Below, piece by piece: positions 55,348-63,764 of a stretch of 64,000 nt of DNA. Below the pieces are notes generated by a model. It was given only the letters and a program-made list of their open reading frames with translations. It was not told the origin of the DNA and searched no databases. Origin of the DNA: Rhizobium sp. CCGE 510 (GTDB lineage: Bacteria > Pseudomonadota > Alphaproteobacteria > Rhizobiales > Rhizobiaceae); the NCBI RefSeq assembly GCF_000292525.1, contig NZ_AEYF01000003.1, positions 1 to 64,000 of the forward strand, given 5' to 3'. Position 1 is the first letter of the stretch, and each line of letters starts with the position of its first letter. The position numbers and the translations under genes were made by a program.

Positions 55348-55390
55348 CTCTATCGCCGCTCGCTGTATCCTGTTCTAAATTAAATAGTTA

Positions 55391-55438
55391 GAGCATGATG
55401 GCGTCCGAAAACCGCACACACTTTTCGGCATCATGCTC
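55391..55438. repeat. Rhizobial palindromic repeat within the prophage
   Basis: GAGCATGATG (55391-55400) pairs with CATCATGCTC (55429-55438), and CCGAAAA (55405-55411) with TTTTCGG (55422-55428). It lies directly after the SGNH-like gene and before the DUF1515 gene. A chromosomal-type repeat that may serve as a terminator here. Confidence 0.7.
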
Positions 55439-57048
55439 TAGGGATAAAATTTCAGCTTCTCGGATTGCGGAATACGGCCGACCGTCCTCAGTATCCCGTG
55501 AAGAGCCGGGTGGATGAAATCCGAATTCATGCCGTGGGCCAAGACCGTCGCATTGTCCTGGACGTTGGTGGCAAAGATCTCGGAGACCTTGTAGTCGGCC
55601 GTCCCGTCACCATTGTCCGTCCTGCCGATCAGCGTGCGCGAGGTCCAGAGCCCGGGCTGGTATTCGAACATGATGCGGGAGCCGAGCGGCACTGCAGCCG
55701 GCAGCTTCATGGTGTCCCAGTTGGTGACGCCATCCTGGTTGCCGGGGTGCCCCACCACGTTGCCGAGCGGAAACAGCTCGGCGGCCGGGCCCTTGGTCGG
55801 ATCGGCGTCCGACATGAAGGCCGGCACCATGTCGATAACCCTGGTGTAACGTGTGCTGGCCTTGATGCTGGTGTTGACGGTGGCAAGCGTGCCGGTCACG
55901 GCGTTCCACAGAGTGGCCACCGAAAAGCCTGCGACGGTGCGGCCTGCATCGCTGGAGGTAAAGGTGGGCATAAGGGTGATGCCGACCACATGGGTGCCTG
56001 CCCCATAGCGGGCCTTCACGCGGTCCACCAGGCCGAACTTGGTGTTGGACCAGGTGGATGCGGTGGCGTTGTTGTCGTTGCGGCCCGACTGGTCGAATGC
56101 AAAGGTCCAGATATCCTTGCCGCCATTATAGGTGGTTTTGATGGCATCGATCATGCTCCAACGGAGAGTGGCCGATGTCGCCAACTCCTGCACCGACTTG
56201 GCGCCTGGACCGCCCATGACGAGGGGAACGAGGCTTCCCCAGACAGGATCTCTCTGGTCGAACCAGCGTCGCCAGATACCCATGTTGCGCCGGGCATCAG
56301 CGGATGCGGCGATCTCCTGGCGCTCAACCAGGCTATCGGCAAGCACCAGGGGAACCGGCCTGCCATCCCAGCCTTTGGCAAGGATCAATGCCGGCCCATA
56401 GGCGAGCGGCTGCGAATTGCTGACATTCCCGACCGTGTTGTAGAAGGCATCCGGGTCACGGTCCGGAGTACTGGGCCCATTGGCGCTCGCAAGCGCCTGC
56501 ACGGAGACCAGATCGGTTGCCGCCCAATATTTCTCGCCGCGGTGGCGCTGGCAGCGGTAACCGCCGATATAGGTGTTGCCGACAGTGCCGTGCCAAACCG
56601 TGCGGATCCCGAAGACGGACCAGGCCGGCAGCGCTACGGGAAGCGTGACCTGGCCATAGACGATGCCCGTCGCAGCCGTGACGGTCGCCGCTGCGGCCCC
56701 GCCGAAAAGCACCGGATATTCGGTGCCGTCGGGATGAATGAAGAAGACCTCGTCGATCTCGATATTGGCATTCGGGTTCACCGTTTCCTGAGGCGCATTG
56801 CCGCCCTCGGTCAGGCCGAAGCCGGTAAAGGGGATAAGGAAATCATTGGCCGGATAATCCGGCGAGCCGAAGAACAGCTTCGAGCACTGGTAATTCAGCC
56901 CTGCCGCGTAAGTCTGTGTGAAGCCGGCCGGCCAGCGGGTTCCGGTCGCGGCCGGCATATAGCGGTTGGCATCCGGCACCCATGGCGGCGGCGCCAGCTC
57001 AGCTCCGCCGATCGGGCTTGTCAGGGCAAGCGAAATCGCATTCATCAT
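55438..57048 (-). CDS. Phage protein with an SGNH-hydrolase-like pattern
   Basis: 536 aa. The N-terminal third is beta-rich. VLADSLVER (near residue 236) resembles the GDS(L) nucleophile block, and SDFIHPALHG (near 510) gives the D-x2-H block of SGNH esterases, with a GNV at an intermediate position. If active, it would de-esterify host surface polysaccharide. The middle region has no strong match. It starts four bases inside the end of the Rz1 gene. Catalysis is inferred from two motifs only. Confidence 0.55.
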   Translation of the reverse strand: MMNAISLALTSPIGGAELAPPPWVPDANRYMPAATGTRWPAGFTQTYAAGLNYQCSKLFFGSPDYPANDFLIPFTGFGLTEGGNAPQETVNPNANIEIDEVFFIHPDGTEYPVLFGGAAAATVTAATGIVYGQVTLPVALPAWSVFGIRTVWHGTVGNTYIGGYRCQRHRGEKYWAATDLVSVQALASANGPSTPDRDPDAFYNTVGNVSNSQPLAYGPALILAKGWDGRPVPLVLADSLVERQEIAASADARRNMGIWRRWFDQRDPVWGSLVPLVMGGPGAKSVQELATSATLRWSMIDAIKTTYNGGKDIWTFAFDQSGRNDNNATASTWSNTKFGLVDRVKARYGAGTHVVGITLMPTFTSSDAGRTVAGFSVATLWNAVTGTLATVNTSIKASTRYTRVIDMVPAFMSDADPTKGPAAELFPLGNVVGHPGNQDGVTNWDTMKLPAAVPLGSRIMFEYQPGLWTSRTLIGRTDNGDGTADYKVSEIFATNVQDNATVLAHGMNSDFIHPALHGILRTVGRIPQSEKLKFYP

Positions 57049-57353
57049 CGGCGTGTTCCAAATCTGCTGGTGAGGTCGGCATAGAAGCGAACGGTGCGTC
57101 CCTGGCGGGCATTGGCGCGGTCGAGCGCCTGGCGCTCGCGGGCGAGGATGGCGATGACCGGCTCGCCTTCGACGACAGGCGCATGCGCTTCCTGCCTCAG
57201 GAGATCATCGGGCAATGGCGGCAGCACGATGCCGGCCGCCCCCTGCCCCTTCACCACCGCCGCCCTGTTCAGCCGCTCAGTGGCGGAGCAGCCACTGACG
57301 ATCAGCAGCAGTGACAGCGCAAGCGCGGTTCTTTTCCGAAAGCTGGAGTTCAT
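57045..57353 (-). CDS. Rz1-like outer membrane spanin lipoprotein
   Basis: 102 aa. Signal with lipobox LLLIVSGC (Cys 22), then a Pro/Ala-rich region. It starts inside the Rz gene in a different frame, as spanin partners do. Would span to Rz and join inner and outer membranes at lysis. Confidence 0.78.
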   Translation of the reverse strand: MNSSFRKRTALALSLLLIVSGCSATERLNRAAVVKGQGAAGIVLPPLPDDLLRQEAHAPVVEGEPVIAILARERQALDRANARQGRTVRFYADLTSRFGTRR

Positions 57354-57639
57354 AGGATTGGATCTCGATTTCGAGTGTGTCTTTGGCGGCCTGCTCGGCG
57401 CCTTCCGCGGCCATAAGGCGCTTGCGGTGCTCTTCGGTGGCCTCGGCCGCCGCATTGCGCTGGCGCTCCATCTCGGCGGCTTTCGCATCGGCTGCGCTCT
57501 TTTCGGCCAGCAGGATATAGCCGGCGCGCGCCTCGCGGGCGGCCGAGGGGTAGCCGATCGAAACGGCATAGAGGTGATAGAACATCAGCCCGGCGGCAAT
57601 GCCGGCGCCCAGCTTGAGCGTATCGAGCAGGGAGAACAT
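57277..57639 (-). CDS. Rz-like inner membrane spanin
   Basis: 120 aa. One N-terminal membrane segment (residues 7-30) and a long charged coiled coil (AAEMERQRNAAAEATEEHRK). Follows the endolysin with a one-base overlap. Together with Rz1 it completes lysis of the outer membrane. Confidence 0.78.
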   Translation of the reverse strand: MFSLLDTLKLGAGIAAGLMFYHLYAVSIGYPSAAREARAGYILLAEKSAADAKAAEMERQRNAAAEATEEHRKRLMAAEGAEQAAKDTLEIEIQSYELQLSEKNRACAVTAADRQWLLRH

Positions 57640-58103
57640 CAGATGCCCTCCAGGCAGAATTGGCGTTCCTTCTGCCGGCGGCGCGTCAGGCCGGGAAAGG
57701 TGATGCCGGCGGCGCGGTTCCACTTCAAAAGCGCCTCGCAGCCCTCGGCCGTCCGCCCCTGGTTGATCAGCTTGACCGCGCTCGAGCCGCAGGCCGCCGT
57801 AACGCCGACATTATAGGCGAATGAGGTCAGCGCCACGAAGCGGGCATCCGGCAGGGGTACACGCACGCAGCTTTCGACGCCGCTCGCATAGGTCTTCAGC
57901 TCCAGCGCCAGTAGCGCCTTGCACTGCTCCACCGTCTTGTGATCGCCTGGTTTGACGCCATTGGTGCTGCCGTAGCAAATGGTCCACGGCTGCCCTCTCG
58001 TGGCTGGATCGGGATAGGCATTCTGGCGCAATCCCTCGAACGAGCCGACCAGCGCCACAGCCATGGCGGCGGCGGCACTACCCTTCTGCAGGCGGTTTGC
58101 CAT
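57639..58103 (-). CDS. SAR-type phage endolysin (GH24 lysozyme)
   Basis: 154 aa. The N-terminus (GSAAAAMAVALVG, residues 8-20) is weakly hydrophobic with many small residues, as in signal-arrest-release endolysins. The catalytic Glu is in FEGLR (residue 23), followed by YPDPATRGQPWTICYGSTNG. Cleaves peptidoglycan after release from the membrane. Confidence 0.88.
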   Translation of the reverse strand: MANRLQKGSAAAAMAVALVGSFEGLRQNAYPDPATRGQPWTICYGSTNGVKPGDHKTVEQCKALLALELKTYASGVESCVRVPLPDARFVALTSFAYNVGVTAACGSSAVKLINQGRTAEGCEALLKWNRAAGITFPGLTRRRQKERQFCLEGI

Positions 58104-58332
58104 TCAATTCTCCTGAGATTTTCTGCTGAACGAAGATGCGGGCGACGATCGCCGCCACGGCGAAAAGCCCCGTTGCCGCCGACATGGCGAGCTGGATGTA
58201 GAGGTTGCGCGACACCCAGGTTGCGGCGACGAAATTGATGACGGGCTCAAGGACAATGAAGAGCAGCGCCAGGACCATGAGGCGGACGGACCAGGCGTGC
58301 TTGATCACCGCGCGCCAGTTGTGGACGAGCAT
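58078..58332 (-). CDS. Holin candidate (small membrane protein)
   Basis: 84 aa with two hydrophobic segments (residues 16-35 and 43-66) and charged ends. It overlaps the endolysin start by 26 bases and heads the lysis genes, so a holin or pinholin role is likely. The start MLVHNW is preferred over the longer frame to 58422, which is Pro/Arg-rich. Confidence 0.7.
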   Translation of the reverse strand: MLVHNWRAVIKHAWSVRLMVLALLFIVLEPVINFVAATWVSRNLYIQLAMSAATGLFAVAAIVARIFVQQKISGELNGKPPAEG

Positions 58333-58494
58333 GGGTTGGGCTCCGGGTTGTGTGGGTGTCGGGGGTGCCCGGCTCCCGGGCAGAGAGCCGCGTAGGGGCT
58401 GACTTTTCGGGCGCAGCAACACAATATAGGTACCACGAGGTACACTAATAGTTGTCTCTTGCTAAAGTTTTCGCTTAACGGTTACGTTAGCGAA

Positions 58495-59457
58495 ATGCGA
58501 TCATTTCCACTTTCAAATAGAATCGAAGGCCTGGATACCGTCAGAGCAGTCGCCGCTCTGTCTGTTGTGTTTGCGCATTTGCTTGGGCCGTCAATGCCAG
58601 GCATTTCGCGATACATCTTTACCGGCCACCCCGCCGTCATAGTCTTCTTTGTCATCTCGGGGTTCTGCATTCACTTTCCGTTCCGAACGGCGGAAATGTC
58701 GGCGTTGGCTTTTCTAAAGAGGCGTTACCTCAGGATCATGATTCCAACCGCTGTGGCGCTGGTTCTGGCGCAGTGGGTTGGACTTCGTGCTTACAACCCG
58801 GTCGACGGCTACATCTTGTGGTCCGTGGTTTGCGAGGTCATTTACTATTCGCTCTACCCACTGTTCCTTCCAATTTCACGGAAATTCGGCTGGCCGGCGA
58901 TGATAGTCGTTTCCATTATCATCTCCTACCTCACCGTCATCAGTTTGGGCTCTGATAAGTTTGGCAGCGCGCAGATCTACGGCCCGTCACTGAATTGGGT
59001 GGTCTCTCTGCCAGCCTGGTTCATGGGCTGTTACATCGCCCAGACCTACCGGACGGGGCTGTATCTCGGGAACATCTGGCTATGGAGAGCGACAACCGCG
59101 ACCACCGCCTCCATTCTCTATTGGGCGACGATCAACACGTCGGTCGGGTTCTATCTGACAATGATCCCTTTCGGTGCTCTCGCCTGCGGATGGATACTTT
59201 CCGAGGCTGCGAACGCTGAGCGTGGTAACGCGTCTGCGATCATGGAGAAAGTTGGCGAAGCTTGTTTCTCGATTTATTTGATCCACGTCATCGCCGCGGC
59301 GGCGATAGAGCGGCTTGGCATCACCAACTCAGTCATTGTCTGCGCCGGTTCCCTTCTGCTCGTCGTCCCGTTCTTCTATTTTGTGGAAAAGCCTGCCCAT
59401 GAACTTTCTCGCCGTCTGGGGAGGCGAATGGTGGCCGGAACGTCTCATTCTTCATGA
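58495..59457 (+). CDS. Acyltransferase 3 family membrane protein (prophage cargo)
   Basis: 320 aa with about ten membrane segments. GLDTVRAVAALSVVFAHLL (near residue 10) with the catalytic His of acyltransferase 3 (His 27), FFVISGFCIHFPFR (near 58) and YLRIMIP confirm the family. Such proteins O-acetylate lipopolysaccharide or exopolysaccharide, and phages carry them for seroconversion. It is the only + strand gene among the phage genes. A TTG at 58459 is an alternative start. Confidence 0.85.
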   Translation: MRSFPLSNRIEGLDTVRAVAALSVVFAHLLGPSMPGISRYIFTGHPAVIVFFVISGFCIHFPFRTAEMSALAFLKRRYLRIMIPTAVALVLAQWVGLRAYNPVDGYILWSVVCEVIYYSLYPLFLPISRKFGWPAMIVVSIIISYLTVISLGSDKFGSAQIYGPSLNWVVSLPAWFMGCYIAQTYRTGLYLGNIWLWRATTATTASILYWATINTSVGFYLTMIPFGALACGWILSEAANAERGNASAIMEKVGEACFSIYLIHVIAAAAIERLGITNSVIVCAGSLLLVVPFFYFVEKPAHELSRRLGRRMVAGTSHSS

Positions 59458-59608
59458 GAAACCGTGCACCGTTGCGGAAGGATTCCAGGCTAGCCGGAAG
59501 GCACAGACAGGTTTGTGAGCACCGAAGCTGAAGCAGCGAAAAAAGCGCTTTCGAACGGAAGACGTATGTGGGCGCCTCACTTTAAATCGATCACGAGCCG
59601 ATCTGACA

Positions 59609-60166
59609 CTATTCTCGAAATTTGACGACCTTCGCGGGAGAGCCAACAGCAATCGCATATTCCGGGATATCATTTATGACCACGGCGTTCGCCCCAATCA
59701 CCGCACCATTGCCGATTTTGACGTTCATTAGGATCCTGGCTCCTGCCCCGATCCACACATCATCGCCGATTTCCACCGTGCCGATTTGCGCTTTCTGAAG
59801 CCTGATCGGCGTATCACGCTTAGTGCCGTGGCTATGATCGATGATCTGTACATCTGAACCGATCAAAACGTCACTGCCGATCCTTATTAGGTTCTTCGCC
59901 GTGATGATATTACGCCGGCCGATCACCGTGTTATCCCCGATGAAAACCTTTGGGTCTGGCATCGTAAGCTGGAAGAATGACTGATCTTGGATCGTGACAT
60001 TGCTCCCGACCTCAAGAACCGCGTGCTTCACCATCCGGAATTCGGCGCTGCGCTTGACAACCAAGTTGGAGCCGGCGTGGCTGAAGTAGCGAAATCGCTT
60101 GTAGGCGGTAACGAGACGCTGAAGAATTCCTCCGCGATTCCGGTACGACGCTTTATCGGTTGCCAT
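59609..60166 (-). CDS. Hexapeptide-repeat acetyltransferase (prophage cargo)
   Basis: 185 aa. Left-handed beta-helix hexads (VTIQDQSFF, VFIGDNTVI, VLIGSDV, VEIGDDVWIGAGARIL, IGNGAVIGANAVV) and a catalytic-type His in IIDHSHGTK mark WbbJ/LacA-type O-acetyltransferases. Likely acts on a nucleotide sugar or saccharide. Composition appears more AT-rich than the flanks, suggesting recent transfer. Confidence 0.82.
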   Translation of the reverse strand: MATDKASYRNRGGILQRLVTAYKRFRYFSHAGSNLVVKRSAEFRMVKHAVLEVGSNVTIQDQSFFQLTMPDPKVFIGDNTVIGRRNIITAKNLIRIGSDVLIGSDVQIIDHSHGTKRDTPIRLQKAQIGTVEIGDDVWIGAGARILMNVKIGNGAVIGANAVVINDIPEYAIAVGSPAKVVKFRE

Positions 60167-60291
60167 GATTTCCTCCGAGTCCGGAGGTCACTAGCTCACG
60201 ACGTCGTTTATTGCCAGAGATCGCGTGCGTAATCCTCGCTAAAAGCTCCCGGGTACGCGCCTTTGCACTATCGCTCGATGGAAAAACGGCG

Positions 60292-61647
60292 CTATGCACT
60301 CCTCCCGCACGGGAAAAGAAACCCGTCGGTCCACACCCAGATATTGCCGGCAGCGCCGGCGACCTGCCTGACTTGCTTGCTCGTGTTCGTCCAAACATCC
60401 TGGCTGCCTATGGCATAGTTGCTTGCAACCTGGACGGCGCCTAAGTTGCCACCATCACCAGAGATGCCGGCAGTAAGAATGCCCTGCGCCGGATCGTGAA
60501 TCAGTGCAGCATTGGTCGTCGCGCTCGATGTGAGTTCAAACCGGAGCTTGGCCTTGACCTTCACCCCGTTTGGCACTGTGAGCGCAAGGAGTGCGGAAGT
60601 CGTAGAGATAGCGCCATTGACAGCGTCTTTTGCGGGTGCCACGAAAGTATATTCGTCACGCGGATACATGACAAATTGCCGGATAAGCGAGCCGGCATCG
60701 GTCAGCACCACCCCAATGCATTTGACGATGGTATAGCCGGTGAGCAGCGTTGTGGTGACGCCGCCGATCGTCGCCGAGATCGAGAGCACCACGTCGAAAG
60801 ACAGGTCTGCGTCCTTGCGCAAAGCATATGCGAAGTAGGTCGCATTCGCTGCAACGGCGCCGGCATCGAGACCGCCAGCACCGGTGCCAGCCGCAAATGT
60901 TCCCGTCACCCGCTTCGTCCATGACGATGCGCTGGAAACGAAGCTTGCCGCCGTTCTGGCAGATCCTGCGGCAAAATCGACATGGGTGTTCGGGCTGCCG
61001 GCGTTGTTGGAAAGGGTGAGCCCGACAATGAAATCGCCGACAGCCGAGCTATCGGCTTTACTCTGTATCCTGGCGAAGAGCTTGTTGGTGAAGAAAGCAG
61101 CACCAGAACAGATGATTTCGACGCTGTAGCCATCCTTGATGACGAGCGTTGCCGCGCCATCGATCGTCTCCGAAGCGTTCGGATCAATCGTCACATCCCC
61201 GCCATCGGCAATGACACAATAGTGCCAGTTTGCGCCGAGCGTTGCCGCTGCGGTCAGGGTGAGCGTCGCTGCCGCAGTAAAACGGTGGACGGCGTTGTCG
61301 TCGGAGGCGAGCGCGGTGTAATCGCCTGACTTGGCCGCATAGACCAGATCCTGATCGAAGGCGACCTCAACGCCGTTCTGCGCAAAGCCGAGCAGGCCGC
61401 CGCCCTTTAGATAGAGGCCGGTCTGCGGGGTCGAGGCAAAGCCGACGCCCGGCGCGGACACGGTTCCGCCCGCGGCTTTGAGGGGCGCGATCATCGGCGC
61501 GGAGCCATCGCGCGGCAGCGAATTGGTGATTTCGTTGCCGAGGTCGGTCGTCAGCGCGTTCCACGGCGCCGGGTCGATGACCTGGCCGACGGAGGGTGTC
61601 GTGCCGGCGGGTTTGGAATAGACGCCGGTTGATGGGTTTCTGGGCAT
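60292..61647 (-). CDS. Phage tail fibre/collar-like protein
   Basis: 451 aa. The N-terminus (PSTGVYSKPAGTTP and AWNALTTDLGNEITNSLPRDG-like) is typical of short tail fibre adaptors. The body is Ala/Thr/Gly-rich, with beta repeats (TLTLTAAATLG, TIDPNASETIDGA). Cell recognition is expected. A terminator-like hairpin sits 22 bases before its start. Confidence 0.7.
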   Translation of the reverse strand: MPRNPSTGVYSKPAGTTPSVGQVIDPAPWNALTTDLGNEITNSLPRDGSAPMIAPLKAAGGTVSAPGVGFASTPQTGLYLKGGGLLGFAQNGVEVAFDQDLVYAAKSGDYTALASDDNAVHRFTAAATLTLTAAATLGANWHYCVIADGGDVTIDPNASETIDGAATLVIKDGYSVEIICSGAAFFTNKLFARIQSKADSSAVGDFIVGLTLSNNAGSPNTHVDFAAGSARTAASFVSSASSWTKRVTGTFAAGTGAGGLDAGAVAANATYFAYALRKDADLSFDVVLSISATIGGVTTTLLTGYTIVKCIGVVLTDAGSLIRQFVMYPRDEYTFVAPAKDAVNGAISTTSALLALTVPNGVKVKAKLRFELTSSATTNAALIHDPAQGILTAGISGDGGNLGAVQVASNYAIGSQDVWTNTSKQVRQVAGAAGNIWVWTDGFLFPCGRSA

Positions 61648-61669
61648 TTACCTTGCTCCGAAAGGAAAA

Positions 61670-61689
61670 GGCCCCGCGATTGCGAGGCC
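61670..61689 (-). terminator. Terminator-like hairpin in the tail fibre leader
   Basis: On the minus strand GGCC-T-CGC-AATC-GCG-G-GGCC is followed by TTTT, then GGAGCAAGG and the ATG at 61647. It could stop upstream transcripts or act as an attenuator. Confidence 0.6.
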
Positions 61690-61828
61690 ATTGTGGTGTG
61701 TGTAGCGAAGGCGGGCGCATGAGCGGCCGTATTTTGCAGGAGTTGAGCAACCAGAGATCGACAACCTCGATCGGCCACTCAATTGTCCGTTTGATATCCG
61801 GTAACCGGGCTTTCCATTGCAATAGAAA

Positions 61829-61850
61829 AGGCGGCCCGAAAGAGCCGCCT
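61829..61850 (-). terminator. Terminator after the methyltransferase gene
   Basis: AGGCGGC (61829-61835) pairs with GCCGCCT (61844-61850); TTTT follows on the minus strand. It ends the methyltransferase transcript 35 bases after its stop. Confidence 0.75.
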
Positions 61851-61884
61851 CTGCTTTCCGCTTTCGCTTATGACCTACGTCCGA

Positions 61885-62619
61885 CTATCGTCTCTTGAAT
61901 AAGAGGTCGGCTCCGTAAACTTTTCCGCTGGTGCCAGTAACGCCGCTATTCCGATCTTTGACGCGAGCCACAAGATCAAATCCCGCCTTGTCAGCTATCT
62001 TAATCACAGTCGGTTCCGAAAGTGTCTGGTGTGGGTAGAAAATGGGCATGTCTTCGAAGCCTTCCGGCACTGGGCCGGCGCCGTTGTCGAAAAGCCTTGA
62101 AGTCTGGACCGTGAACCTCTTCCTCCTGGAAAACGCATTGCGTGCCAGGTATGCGTACCTCAATGTTCTCGAAAGAGCCTTCCGCCACACCTCGTCCGGA
62201 TTGCCAAGGTACTGCAAGGTTCCGCTACTGTAGAAAACGTCGAACTCGTCTGGCATCTCATCTAGAAATGATATCGACGGGCGGAGAATCTGCGACGCCG
62301 AGGCCATTGCTGCCGTCTCGACCACAGCAAAGGACCAGGCTGGAAATCTCCTTTGCAGAACTGCGCAGATTTCACCTGCAGATCCGCCGAAATCCACAAA
62401 CCGGCCAGTGGTAAAGTTCAACGCGGAAAGCAGTTCAGAAGACGGTTCCGCGAAAAGCTCTTCTCTCCCGACTATCTGTCGAGAACGCTCCAAGCGGAAC
62501 GCTGTCAGATCCCGGTCGGAATAATCACCTTCTGCCGCCGCCGCCGCTCGCGTCCACGACCAGTAGGTCGTTTCACGCTTGCGCCATTGAGACACAGCGG
62601 CTCTTACAGACACTGGCAA
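61885..62619 (-). CDS. TIGR04325-like methyltransferase (prophage cargo)
   Basis: 244 aa. SAM-binding VDFGGSAGEICAVLQ (near residues 75-89), acidic end of strand 2 in AVVETAAM (near 100), and SSGTLQYLGNPDEVW (near 130) match putative methyltransferases in polysaccharide clusters. It lies between the poly-Gly protein and the tail fibre gene, each separated by terminators or gaps. Glycan methylation is a plausible but unproven role. Confidence 0.72.
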   Translation of the reverse strand: MPVSVRAAVSQWRKRETTYWSWTRAAAAAEGDYSDRDLTAFRLERSRQIVGREELFAEPSSELLSALNFTTGRFVDFGGSAGEICAVLQRRFPAWSFAVVETAAMASASQILRPSISFLDEMPDEFDVFYSSGTLQYLGNPDEVWRKALSRTLRYAYLARNAFSRRKRFTVQTSRLFDNGAGPVPEGFEDMPIFYPHQTLSEPTVIKIADKAGFDLVARVKDRNSGVTGTSGKVYGADLLFKRR

Positions 62620-62806
62620 AATTGCTCTTACTAGCTGTTTACCTTCCTCGTCCTACAGGCGCAGACGAGCATCTACAGCTTTGCCGAGAGATTTAAAAGC
62701 AACCCCAGTAATTCGAACTGAGCGATCTGCTTTTTCAACGGGCGACGGAGTGCGCGTCGCGCGTTCGCTGGGGATTGCTATTTTGTGGGAAGACATGCGG
62801 GGTAGG

Positions 62807-63463
62807 TTACCAGCCACCACCACCGCCGCCGCCGCCGCCGCCGCCGCCGTTTCGACCGCGTACTCCAAGAAGCGCGCGTGCAAGAGCAGCCTTCGCGCCG
62901 GCTCTACGACCACCTACGGTATCGGCTTCGGCCGGCATCATAACGCGTCCCTTTAAAGCATCCATACCGAGTCCTTTCAAAGCCTCTTCTCGAGCGCCAC
63001 GAAAGGCCTGCTCGGCTCGGTTGCTGAAACCACCTTCCCCGTTCCCGAAACCTTGAACAGCAGCGAGCCCGATGTCGGTCATCCTCCCTGGCGGCAACTT
63101 AAAAACTCGGTCAGAAGCCAAACCTCCGGCGCGCTGCAGCGTTTCGGAGACATAGGGATGCTGTTCGTCGAAGGCTCTGTCCATCCCGCGCTGATTGGCG
63201 AGTGCGTTATCATACCGCTCTCCAAACGTTTCGCCCGGCAGGGGCGGAAACAAAAAATCGGGCAACAGTGGGTCAGCATAGGGCGCCAGAAATGCAGCTG
63301 TCCCAGCGTCCATTTCATCGAGATAAGGACCGACGACAGTGCCGCGGCTGATGGCGCGTATGGCATTGTTAACCGAGAGGTCGCCGGAATGCCCCGCATA
63401 AGGGTCATTTCTAAGCTCGGCAACTTTTCTCGGTGGTACAACCGGTGTTCTGTTGTCTGGCAT
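62807..63463 (-). CDS. Phage protein with a C-terminal poly-glycine tract
   Basis: 218 aa. MPDNRTPVVPPRKVAEL at the start; PLLPDFLFPPLPGETFGER near residue 68. The end is N-G12-W, encoded by 12 GGN triplets (plus-strand 62813-62848). GGAGATCATA precedes the ATG. No family recognised; likely a virion or internal protein. Confidence 0.65.
   Translation of the reverse strand: MPDNRTPVVPPRKVAELRNDPYAGHSGDLSVNNAIRAISRGTVVGPYLDEMDAGTAAFLAPYADPLLPDFLFPPLPGETFGERYDNALANQRGMDRAFDEQHPYVSETLQRAGGLASDRVFKLPPGRMTDIGLAAVQGFGNGEGGFSNRAEQAFRGAREEALKGLGMDALKGRVMMPAEADTVGGRRAGAKAALARALLGVRGRNGGGGGGGGGGGGW
62813..62848. repeat. GCC trinucleotide microsatellite in coding sequence
   Basis: One GCC, three ACC, then eight GCC in an unbroken run, giving 12 glycines in the minus-strand protein. 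Slippage in whole codons would change only glycine number. Confidence 0.85.
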
Positions 63464-63764
63464 TATGATCTCCTGTGGATGGTGATTGGGTTCGACAAGG
63501 CTTCCGAGCAGCAGCTTGGAAGCCTGCCTCAGTCTTAGGATGCCGGAGCGAAATGAGCCGCACGCCGGCTTCTTCACTCGTGCAAGGACGGCGTGCGCCA
63601 CGGTGGGACGTTCGCGATGGCAATGGCCTTCAGAAGGGCCGAGTTCGCAGGCTGTTCATCGGAATTCGGTTTGAAGGAATGGCTACTGTCCGTTCGGCAA
63701 AAAGGGCCGACAACAGCAGGTGGAGCCTAAATGGCGGGCGCTAGCGAAAAGGGCTCCGGCGTTG
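63464..63764. other. Gap between two phage genes
   Basis: No credible gene. Only the ribosome binding site of the poly-Gly protein (near 63466-63475, minus strand) is recognisable. Confidence 0.5.

Noticed and set aside
62653..62913. Poly-Ala frame across the GCC tract
   Set aside because: Same microsatellite read in another frame; the poly-Gly frame has the ribosome site and longer unique sequence.
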